Shown here in pieces: positions 1 through 5,230 of a DNA stretch of 10,000 nt. The number at the start of each line of letters is the position of its first letter. Positions within the stretch are counted from its first letter, which is position 1. The notes below the pieces were generated by a model. That model saw only the letters and a program-made list of their open reading frames with translations, was not told the DNA's origin and ran no database searches. Both the position numbers and the translations under genes were made by a program. This DNA comes from Asticcacaulis sp. (GTDB lineage Bacteria > Pseudomonadota > Alphaproteobacteria > Caulobacterales > Caulobacteraceae): assembly GCF_020217185.1 (NCBI RefSeq), contig NZ_JAIWNX010000209.1, forward strand, positions 1-10,000, read 5' to 3'.

Positions 1-172
1 CCACGGCCTCGGCCTTGGCGCGCGACAAACGCCCGGCCAGTTCGCGCGGGGTCTCGGCCTTCAGCGGCGTTTCATCAATGTCGGAAGGAAGGATACGATC
101 GGGTTTCAGGCCGATCTGGGCCAGCAGGTCCACACGGCGGGGACTGGCGCTGGCCAGAATAAGGGGCAGCAT
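1..172 (-). CDS. maf: Maf-family nucleoside triphosphate pyrophosphatase, 5' part only
   Basis: Maf proteins hydrolyse non-canonical or excess nucleoside triphosphates (dTTP/UTP and modified nucleotides) to the monophosphate plus pyrophosphate in the cytoplasm. Only the first 57 codons are in the window; the gene runs off the left edge. Visible are the family's N-terminal signature [10 protein letters not shown] at residues 4-13, which forms the nucleotide/phosphate-binding loop, and the conserved DIDETP at about residues 32-37. The start is ATG at 170-172, with an AAGGGG Shine-Dalgarno at 181-186, 8 nt upstream. An in-frame stop just upstream (185-187 on the complement) excludes a longer form. 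It follows infA by 32 nt on the same strand, so the two are probably co-transcribed, as is common in alphaproteobacteria. The exact Maf subgroup (YhdE- or YceF-like) cannot be judged from this fragment. Confidence 0.9.
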   Translation of the reverse strand, partial: MLPLILASASPRRVDLLAQIGLKPDRILPSDIDETPLKAETPRELAGRLSRAKAEAV

Positions 173-204
173 CAGGCGCGCCCCTTACGTGTAGCGGCCA
201 ACAC

Positions 205-426
205 CTATTTGAACCGGTAAGTGATGCGGCCCTTGGTCAGGTCATAGGGCGTCATTTCGACCATGATACGGTCACCGGCCAGCACGCGGATGCGGTTCTT
301 GCGCATCTTGCCCGCGGTGTGCGCGATGATTTCATGACCCGAGTCTTCGAGCGTCACGCGGAATGTCGCGTTCGGCAGAAGCTCGACAACGGTACCCGCA
401 AACTCCAACAGTTCTTCTTTTGCCAT
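205..426 (-). CDS. infA: Translation initiation factor IF-1
   Basis: IF-1 is a small OB-fold protein that binds the A site of the 30S subunit during initiation and works with IF-2 and IF-3. The 73-residue product matches the family over its full length: MAKEELLEF at the N-terminus, [28 protein letters not shown] and the C-terminal [16 protein letters not shown], all hallmark IF-1 segments. A two-residue DS insertion-like variation (LEDSGHEI) makes it one or two residues longer than many relatives. ATG at 424-426 is chosen because it gives the standard MAKEE start. A further ATG four codons upstream (436-438) is in frame but adds the untypical MWGR and has no ribosome-binding site. The site for the chosen start is itself weak (GGGG at 431-434, only 4 nt away). 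It lies downstream of an outer-membrane protein gene that has its own terminator, so infA probably uses a promoter in 440-540. Confidence 0.97.
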   Translation of the reverse strand: MAKEELLEFAGTVVELLPNATFRVTLEDSGHEIIAHTAGKMRKNRIRVLAGDRIMVEMTPYDLTKGRITYRFK

Positions 427-498
427 TCGGCCCCACATGGAAAGGGAAAAGGGCGAATCGTCGTGCGATGTCGCCCATGAAAATCAGTGGCGCTCCCT

Positions 499-527
499 TT
501 ATACCCAAACGGGTTCAGAGGAAAGAG
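499..527 (-). promoter_or_regulatory. Possible infA promoter
   Basis: The complement of 499-504 reads TATAAA, a good -10 candidate, inside the only gap between the terminator at 541-571 and infA. It would give a leader of about 65 nt. The matching -35 region (around 522-527, TCTTTC on the complement) is a poor match to consensus, so this is a guess based on position and the -10 box. A GAATC (GANTC, CcrM methylation type) site lies at 455-459 between this box and the infA start. Confidence 0.3.
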
Positions 528-540
528 GGAAAGCGCGCGT

Positions 541-571
541 GAAAAGGCGGAGCCCCTTTCGGAACTCCGCC
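541..571 (-). terminator. Intrinsic terminator of the outer-membrane protein gene
   Basis: Read on the minus strand, GGCGGAGTTCC, a GAAA tetraloop and GGGGCTCCGCC form an 11-bp stem (two G-U wobbles) followed directly by TTTTC. The wobble pairs become A-C mismatches on the plus strand, so the structure is built for minus-strand RNA. It begins 28 nt after the stop codon of the outer-membrane protein gene and so should separate that gene from infA. Confidence 0.85.
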
Positions 572-599
572 GATCCTTGGTTAACTTGCAAGGTGCAAA

Positions 600-1127
600 T
601 TAAAACTTGCGTACCACGCTGACCGACAGGTTGTCGGCATTACCGCGGTCATCCTTGAAGGCCGAGCGGGTATAGTCGCCGCGGATGGCGTAAGCGTCGT
701 TGAGCTTCATCTGCGCGCCGACACCGACATCCAGCGCCGTGCCGTCTTCGGCGATCGGCGAGTTGTTATAATTCTTCAGCTTGGTGTCCGAGACACCGAC
801 GCGGCCGATAAGCTCAACGCGTTCCGATACCGGCAGGAAGCCCACGGCGTAGGCGGCCTTCTTGTTGGTCAGCTTGTAACGGCCCGAATTGGTCGTGTCG
901 CCGTTGGTGCCGGCGGCCAGCTCGCCCTCAACGCCGAAGTGCGGGGTGAGCTTGGTGCCAAGGCGCGCATTCATCGAGTTGAGGCTGGAGTCGGACTTGT
1001 TGTTATTCGTGGCGGTCGCACCGATCGAGCCATACACTTCGGGCTGCGACAGGGACTGCGCGGAGGCCGTGGACGCGCCGAAAGCAGCGGCAGCCAGAGC
1101 GGCAGTAGCCATGAGCATGGTCTTCAT
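600..1127 (-). CDS. Small outer-membrane beta-barrel protein (OmpA-like/porin-family fold)
   Basis: The 175-residue product has a clear Sec signal peptide: charged MKT start, Ala-rich hydrophobic core, and probable cleavage after ASTASA at about residue 23. The mature part is about 150 residues of alternating polar/hydrophobic strands with Asn/Ser/Asp-rich loops (for example TNNNKSDSS near residues 40-48). It ends in VVRKF, the terminal-phenylalanine strand recognised by the BAM complex. Segments such as ARLGTKLTPHFGVEGEL are typical of OMP_b-brl (PF13505-like) 8-stranded barrels. The specific function is unknown; such proteins may be structural, adhesive or small porins. ATG 1127 is preceded by AGGAG (1134-1138) with 6-nt spacing. 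The gene is flanked by a 292-nt upstream gap with an operator-like palindrome and by an intrinsic terminator downstream, so it is an independent transcription unit inserted in an otherwise conserved core cluster. Confidence 0.85.
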   Translation of the reverse strand: MKTMLMATAALAAAAFGASTASAQSLSQPEVYGSIGATATNNNKSDSSLNSMNARLGTKLTPHFGVEGELAAGTNGDTTNSGRYKLTNKKAAYAVGFLPVSERVELIGRVGVSDTKLKNYNNSPIAEDGTALDVGVGAQMKLNDAYAIRGDYTRSAFKDDRGNADNLSVSVVRKF

Positions 1128-1419
1128 AGTGAACTCCTATTGTCTTCGTGTGCCGTGCGATTTTCATGAACCGCACTCGTTGTTGTCTGCCGGGGGAGAT
1201 GCCCCAGCGACCAAACAACAATCGCTCCGCAAAGGGGCCGCATTGGGCCGCCTCAAAGGCCATTTCTGGACCTTTTTACAAGAAAAACATAAATTTAATA
1301 GGAGATTGCGGCAAAACCGCCATCTTGATGAACTCAAAATGAACGATCATTCATTTCCAACGAATTAGGTGCTTCGCGGCTTTTCAGCCACACCTGTGTT
1401 TTATCACCACACGGAGCAA
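1128..1419 (-). promoter_or_regulatory. Intergenic upstream region of the outer-membrane protein gene
   Basis: No credible gene in these 292 nt. It is noticeably A/T-rich between 1260 and 1360 compared with its surroundings. On the minus strand TTGCCG (1309-1314) and TATGTT (1286-1291) are separated by 17 nt and are the best sigma-70-like pair I can find; the match is moderate (4/6 each). That would give a leader of about 150 nt. Near the end of the upstream UPF0262 gene, 1376-1391 can form a 6-bp stem with a GAAA loop on the minus strand (GUGGCU/AGCCGC), but no U-tract follows, so it is at best a weak terminator for the murA transcript. Confidence 0.4.
1337..1356. promoter_or_regulatory. 20-bp near-perfect palindrome, operator-like
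   Basis: AAATGAACGATCATTCATTT is symmetric about the central GATC, with 9 of 10 base pairs matching (only C1344/A1349 breaks symmetry). The form TGAAYGATCRTTCA resembles operators of TetR-family repressors, which are typically near-symmetric AT-flanked palindromes of about this length. It lies 210 nt upstream of the outer-membrane protein start and about 25 nt upstream of the best promoter candidate, so it could control that gene. No regulator gene is present in the window, so assignment to a family is inference. Confidence 0.5.
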
Positions 1420-1875
1420 TTAACCCCGCAGATGCAGGGCATGGATCAGGGTAAACAGACGCCGCGCCGTTTCATGATCAATTTCGATCTTGCCGGCCAG
1501 ACGCTCGGTCAGGAGGTCCGCGCCGTCATTATGAATACCGCGACGGCCCATGTCGATCGACTCGATCTGCCCCACCGTGGCGTTTTTCAGCGCCTCATAA
1601 TAGCTTTCGCAGATCATGGCGTAGTCCTTCATGATCGGCTTGAGCGGCGTGAAGGACAGCATGAATTTTTTAGCGTAGCCCTCACCCGTGACGTCGAAGA
1701 CCAGACGCCCGTCCTCATAGGCCAGTCGCAGATCGTATTTTTCCGCCGCGCCACCTTCGGGTTTGAAGCTGTTTTTTTCGATCAGGTCGAACATGGCGAC
1801 CTGACGCTCATGCTCCACCTCCGGCGACGGCGAAGCCAGGCTGTCGGAGTCGATGTCGATACGGGCCAGTTTCAT
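1420..1875 (-). CDS. UPF0262 family protein, function unknown
   Basis: This is a conserved alphaproteobacterial protein of unknown biochemical role, about the usual family length at 151 residues. Family landmarks are visible: VEHERQVAMFDLIEKNSF at about 19-36, an RLVFDV segment near 57-62, KDYAMICESYYEA at about 83-95, the block ESIDMGRRGIHNDGADLL (about 104-121), and the C-terminal ETARRLFTLIHALHLRG. There is no signal peptide or membrane segment, so it is likely cytoplasmic. ATG 1875 begins 2 nt after the stop of the DUF2948 gene, which indicates translational coupling; the ribosome-binding site (GGTG) is weak. In many relatives hisD separates these two genes and it is missing here. Family assignment is confident; no function can be stated. 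Confidence 0.93.
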   Translation of the reverse strand: MKLARIDIDSDSLASPSPEVEHERQVAMFDLIEKNSFKPEGGAAEKYDLRLAYEDGRLVFDVTGEGYAKKFMLSFTPLKPIMKDYAMICESYYEALKNATVGQIESIDMGRRGIHNDGADLLTERLAGKIEIDHETARRLFTLIHALHLRG

Positions 1876-1877
1876 GA

Positions 1878-2330
1878 TTACACCGGGTGGCTGGGGGTCG
1901 AACGGGCGCGATGGGGCGCGGCGAGGTCCATAAGCAGAAGATCGACGGCCTCGACCTCGATCTTCAGTTCGGCAGCGGCCTTGCCCGCAAAGCGCAGATA
2001 GAGGTGGCAGGCCGGGGCTTCGAGCGGTTCGGTGGCCAGATGCAGGATGGTCATGCCCTGCGGCGGGCGCTGCACGTCGAAACCGCGCGACTGAAGACCG
2101 GTGATCGAGCCGATCTGCAAGGCACAGGCGGCGCGCAACGGCGTGCGGCTCTTGTGTTCATGGCAAAAGCGATTGAAGCGCAGGGTCAGGGCGCGGGCGC
2201 GCGCATCATAGCGCACGTCTTCGCCGCGCAAGGCCGCATCCTGCAACAGCGCGCTCAGCGGCACCACGTCCTCTTCGCTCTGCGCGAGAAGACGGAGCGG
2301 TTTCGGCTTTTTGTGAAACCACCCAAACAT
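1878..2330 (-). CDS. DUF2948 family protein, function unknown
   Basis: The 150-residue product matches DUF2948 (PF11164). It has LRLLAQSEEDVVPLSALLQDA at about 12-32, an RFNRFCHE segment at about 51-58 (RFxWE in most members), then a hydrophobic LQIGSITGLQSRG strand and the LRFAGKAAAELKIEVEAVDLLLMDL C-terminal core. The family is restricted largely to alphaproteobacteria, is cytoplasmic, and has no known activity. The gene lies 5 nt downstream of murA, with a GAGGAAG purine stretch in the murA 3' end as the likely ribosome-binding site, so it is part of the murA transcript. Long association with murA is the only hint of role. Confidence 0.9.
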   Translation of the reverse strand: MFGWFHKKPKPLRLLAQSEEDVVPLSALLQDAALRGEDVRYDARARALTLRFNRFCHEHKSRTPLRAACALQIGSITGLQSRGFDVQRPPQGMTILHLATEPLEAPACHLYLRFAGKAAAELKIEVEAVDLLLMDLAAPHRARSTPSHPV

Positions 2331-2335
2331 GAGGC

Positions 2336-3637
2336 TTATTCTTCCTCAATCGGGTCATTGCCCTTGATACGGCGGATATTGGCCCCGCAGGCCGACAGCT
2401 TGCCCTCAAGGTTCTCGAAACCACGATCGAGGTGATAGACGCGGTTGACGACCGTCTCACCGCGCGCCGCCAGCCCGGCGATGATCAGACAGGCCGAAGC
2501 GCGCAGATCGGTCGCCATGACCTGCGCCCCGCGCAGTTCCTCAACGCCCGTCACCTTCGCTTCGCCGCCGTGCTGGACCGAGATACTGGCCCCCAGTCGC
2601 CCCAGTTCCGGCACATGCATGAAGCGGTTTTCAAAGATGGTTTCGCGCACCGTGGACTCGCCTTCGGCCAGAGTCATCAGGGCCATAAACTGCGCCTGAA
2701 GGTCGGTGGCAAAGCCCGGATAGACTTCGGTGGTGATATCGACGGCTTTCAGGCGACCCTGACCGCGACGGATGGTCACTGTATCGGCCGTCGTTTCGAT
2801 CTCGCAGCCCGCCTCACGCATCTTGTCGAGCAAAATACCGATCAGTTCCGGGCGCACCTTCGTCAGGCGCACCTCACTGCCCGGCATGGCCGCCCCGGCC
2901 AGCGCGTAGGTGCCGGCTTCGATACGGTCGCAGATGACCGCCCAGTCGGTGCCCTTCAACGCAGTGACGCCTTCGACGACAATGGTCGGCGTCCCGGCCC
3001 CGCTGATCTTCGCCCCCATGGCGTTCAGACATTCCGCCAGATCGACGATTTCCGGCTCACAGGCGGCATTTTTGAACACCGTCGTGCCGTGCGCCAGAGC
3101 CGCCGCCATCAGGGCGTGCTCCGTCGCGCCGACCGAAACGAAGGGAAACTCGATCTCCGCCCCCTTAAGGCCGCGCGGTGCCTGAGCGAAGACATAGCCT
3201 TCGTGCATGTCGATATGGGCCCCCAGCGCCTCCAGCGCCTTGAGGTGCAGATCGACCGGACGCGCGCCGATGGTACAGCCGCCGGGCAGCGACACCTTGG
3301 CATGGCCCGTGCGCGCCAGAAGCGGCCCCAGCACGTTGAACGAGGCGCGCATCTGACGCACCAGATCGTAGGGCGCGAAGGCTGAGGTGATTTCCGGCGT
3401 GTGCAGCAGCGTTTCCTGATGCCCGTCCGGTCCGTTGGTTTCGGTGATCTGCGTGCCAAAGCGTTGCAGCAGGCGACCCAGCAGGCGCGTATCGGCCAGA
3501 CGCGGCATATTGGTCAGGCGCACCGGCTCAGAGGTCAGCAGCGACGCCGCCATGAGCTTGATCGCGGAATTCTTGGCTCCGCTGACGGGAATATCCCCCT
3601 TGAGCGGCACGCCGCCTTCCAACGCAATACGATCCAT
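2336..3637 (-). CDS. murA: UDP-N-acetylglucosamine 1-carboxyvinyltransferase (MurA)
   Basis: MurA transfers enolpyruvate from PEP to UDP-GlcNAc, the first committed step of peptidoglycan precursor synthesis in the cytoplasm. The 433-residue protein has the normal two-domain length. Residues corresponding to the E. coli active site are all present: Lys22-Asn23 in SGAKNSA, Arg97, the mobile loop [14 protein letters not shown] at 118-131 with catalytic Cys121 and Arg126, Asp312 in PGFATDLQ, Asp377 and Arg405. Having Cys rather than Asp in the loop predicts the fosfomycin-sensitive form. ATG 3637 gives the standard MDRI start; its ribosome-binding site is poor (AGG at 11 nt). It heads a tight run with the DUF2948 and UPF0262 genes (gaps 5 and 2 nt). 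Confidence 0.98.
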   Translation of the reverse strand: MDRIALEGGVPLKGDIPVSGAKNSAIKLMAASLLTSEPVRLTNMPRLADTRLLGRLLQRFGTQITETNGPDGHQETLLHTPEITSAFAPYDLVRQMRASFNVLGPLLARTGHAKVSLPGGCTIGARPVDLHLKALEALGAHIDMHEGYVFAQAPRGLKGAEIEFPFVSVGATEHALMAAALAHGTTVFKNAACEPEIVDLAECLNAMGAKISGAGTPTIVVEGVTALKGTDWAVICDRIEAGTYALAGAAMPGSEVRLTKVRPELIGILLDKMREAGCEIETTADTVTIRRGQGRLKAVDITTEVYPGFATDLQAQFMALMTLAEGESTVRETIFENRFMHVPELGRLGASISVQHGGEAKVTGVEELRGAQVMATDLRASACLIIAGLAARGETVVNRVYHLDRGFENLEGKLSACGANIRRIKGNDPIEEE

Positions 3638-3666
3638 TGAGTACGCCTGATCCGAATGTTCTGAAC

Positions 3667-3715
3667 TTTCATTTCTGCCAACGGGCCACCCCGATTCAGG
3701 GCTTTGGAAATGAAA
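3667..3715. repeat. 9-bp inverted repeat in the murA upstream gap
   Basis: TTTCATTTC at 3667-3675 and GAAATGAAA at 3707-3715 are exact inverted copies separated by 31 nt, within the 119-nt gap between murA and the small gene upstream. A GATTC (GANTC) site lies in the interval at 3693-3697. The arrangement could be two half-sites of a regulator or a long-loop stem in a murA leader. I see no convincing -35/-10 pair, so the function is open. Confidence 0.4.
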
Positions 3716-3756
3716 TGGATTTGGCGTTCTACATCACCGGGCCGCAGGTGCAACAG

Positions 3757-3900
3757 CTAGTTTTTCGCGTCGTCCTCACGGATCGGTGCAGGCTCCGGCC
3801 GCCGCGCGGCGGCCTTGCGCCGCTGCAGATTGGCGCGCAGGGCGGCATTGAGGCGCTCGGCCTTCTCGTCTTTGGGATTTTTATTCGGAGAGTCGCTCAT
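3757..3900 (-). CDS. Small conserved hypothetical protein, 47 residues
   Basis: An ORF of 47 codons plus stop: MSDSPNKNPKDEKAERLNAA then LRANLQRRKAAARRPEPAPI and an acidic end. The pattern (short polar N-terminus, then an amphipathic RLxAALRANLxRRKA helix rich in Arg/Lys) resembles small proteins found in alphaproteobacteria beside murA. I recall this resemblance but cannot verify it here. It is highly charged with no membrane segment, possibly nucleic-acid or ribosome associated, but that is speculation. No clear Shine-Dalgarno precedes the ATG. It is followed after 119 nt by murA on the same strand. Confidence 0.7.
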   Translation of the reverse strand: MSDSPNKNPKDEKAERLNAALRANLQRRKAAARRPEPAPIREDDAKN

Positions 3901-3935
3901 AAGGCGGTGATTTAGCGTTCCATCCACAAAAAGCG

Positions 3936-3957
3936 AGCGAAAAATGCACTTTTCGCT
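3936..3957. other. A/T-armed hairpin in the divergent gap
   Basis: AGCGAAAA (3936-3943) pairs with TTTTCGCT (3950-3957) around a 6-nt loop, giving an 8-bp stem in either strand. It lies between the minus-strand small gene (start 3900) and the plus-strand tRNA (4018). On the minus strand CGCTTTTTG follows it, but no minus-strand gene lies upstream to be terminated, so it may rather be a regulatory or promoter-proximal structure. Confidence 0.35.
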
Positions 3958-3979
3958 TTGCGTTTGGCCCCGGTTTGGG

Positions 3980-4013
3980 TATTAGCCCCGTCCTCAGCCG
4001 GTGTTCACACCGG
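3980..4013 (+). promoter_or_regulatory. Possible tRNA promoter -10 and 5'-leader hairpin
   Basis: TATTAG at 3980-3985 is a plausible -10 box for the tRNA; the -35 (TTTGCG at 3957-3962, 17 nt away) is poor. Downstream, CCGGTG (3998-4003), TTCA and CACCGG (4008-4013) form a perfect 6-bp hairpin ending 4 nt before the mature tRNA 5' end. It would lie in the pre-tRNA leader removed by RNase P. Confidence 0.35.
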
Positions 4014-4017
4014 TTCA

Positions 4018-4092
<75 letters not shown>

Positions 4093-4093
4093 T

Positions 4094-4124
4094 GAAGGCC
4101 CGGTTCGGAAACGACCGGGCCTTC
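4094..4124 (+). terminator. Hairpin after tRNA-Thr
   Basis: GAAGGCCCGGT (4094-4104) and ACCGGGCCTTC (4114-4124) make a perfect 11-bp GC-rich stem with a 9-nt loop, starting 2 nt after the CCA end. No U-tract follows (GCCATATCC), so it may be a weak intrinsic terminator or a 3'-processing or stability structure for the tRNA precursor. The next gene starts only 22 nt further on, so some readthrough could supply its transcription. Confidence 0.6.
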
Positions 4125-4146
4125 GCCATATCCGGGAGTTGCTTTG

Positions 4147-5229
4147 ATGCCGGCAAAACCTGTCAAACGCGCGCTGTTCGGAAATGCAGCGTTTCAAATG
4201 GTCGCGGGCTCTGAACTTGTCATTCTGGAAGCCGCCGAATACCTTATATCGCAAGGCTGGGAAGTCGATCTGACCGCCTGGTACTTTGGCGAACCCATGC
4301 TGAGCCATGCTTTGACGTCGGGCCTTCGTATTATAGAACGCCCGGATCAGGCCAGGCCCTTCGAGTATGATCTGGTGTGGTTGCAGAACCGCCTTGAAGC
4401 TGTGCTCGACTATTCGCCCTCTGAAAAAGAGGTCAGATCGAGCTTTTTCGTCTTTGCCCATCTGGACAAGACCTGGTCCTACGCTCAGCCCGGCGTAGTG
4501 GCCGAGCCACTGCTGGGGCAAATGTTTATCGTACCTTCAGAGTTGGGGGTAGAGCGCGTGGTTAAGCGCGGTTTGCCCGCGAAAAACGTCTCCATCTATC
4601 GCAACCCGGCCCCTGCTGGTTTTGAAGATGAGGCGCCTGTTCCGGCCGAACGGCTGCGCCGGTTGCTCATCGTCTCAAACCACGCGCCGCCAGAGCTTGT
4701 GATCGCTCAGTCCCTGCTTCAGGCGGCGGCCATTGAGGTTATCCATCTGGGCGTTGCAGGTGATCGCCGCCATCAACGGGTGACGCCAGAGGACATTATT
4801 TCGGCGGATGCGGTTGTAAGTATTGGCAAGACCATTCCCTACGCCCTGAGAGCCCGACGACCGGTTTATGTCTATGACCACTTCGGTGGCCCCGGCTGGC
4901 TGCTCGACGACAATTTTGCTACGGTAAAGTCCCGTAATTTCAGCGGCCTGTGCTGCGAACGCCGGCTTGAGGCGGTTGAAATCGCTGAAGAATTGGTGAA
5001 TGGCTATACCAAGGCCGCACGTCAGGCTGCGCGTCGTGAGGTCGATCCGGCCTTCTGCCTGGAAAAGGTGTTCGCGCAGATATTCGAACGCATGAAGCGC
5101 GCACGCACCGTCAACCAGCACCGTAAACGCATGGCCAGTAAAGCCGTGGCCTTACTGGCTGAGCGGGAACTGGCACAAACAGCGGGTGAGTTCTTCAACT
5201 GGGCGCATCATCTGAACAGCCGTCAATAA
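4147..5229 (+). CDS. Glycosyltransferase-like protein (GT-B fold), specificity unknown
   Basis: The 360-residue protein has the two Rossmann-like halves of GT-B enzymes. The N-terminal half begins KRALFGNAAFQMVAGSELV (about 8-25), with LEAAEYLISQGWEVDL after it, and FEYDLVWLQN at about 72-81. The interdomain part has GQMFIVPSELGVERVVKRGL and the NP turn (YRNPAP, 151-156) seen in GT4-type transferases. The C-terminal half carries RLLIVSNHAPPEL, DAVVSIGKTIPYAL (221-234) and RPVYVYDHFGGPGWL (238-252), where a nucleotide-sugar donor would bind. A Lys/Arg-rich helical tail follows. The start is ATG 4147 with GGGAG 8 nt upstream; TTG 4144 is possible but less likely. Codon use is unlike neighbours: AGA, AGG, CGA, ATA and TTA all occur. 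It stands alone after tRNA-Thr. The donor and acceptor cannot be deduced. Confidence 0.7.
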   Translation: MPAKPVKRALFGNAAFQMVAGSELVILEAAEYLISQGWEVDLTAWYFGEPMLSHALTSGLRIIERPDQARPFEYDLVWLQNRLEAVLDYSPSEKEVRSSFFVFAHLDKTWSYAQPGVVAEPLLGQMFIVPSELGVERVVKRGLPAKNVSIYRNPAPAGFEDEAPVPAERLRRLLIVSNHAPPELVIAQSLLQAAAIEVIHLGVAGDRRHQRVTPEDIISADAVVSIGKTIPYALRARRPVYVYDHFGGPGWLLDDNFATVKSRNFSGLCCERRLEAVEIAEELVNGYTKAARQAARREVDPAFCLEKVFAQIFERMKRARTVNQHRKRMASKAVALLAERELAQTAGEFFNWAHHLNSRQ

Positions 5230-5230
5230 C

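Noticed and set aside
1369..2435. Plus-strand open frames opposite the UPF0262 and DUF2948 genes
   Set aside because: Both minus-strand genes match conserved families over their full length, so the opposite frames are by-products of GC-rich codon structure.
2432..3385. A long plus-strand open frame (317 codons) opposite murA
   Set aside because: It is entirely antisense to a murA gene with all active-site residues; its translation is Arg/His/Gln-rich without domains, as expected for the complement of a high-GC gene.
3936..3957. Reading this hairpin plus T-rich stretch as an intrinsic terminator on the minus strand
   Set aside because: No minus-strand gene lies between it and 5231 to be terminated; the next features to the right are on the plus strand.
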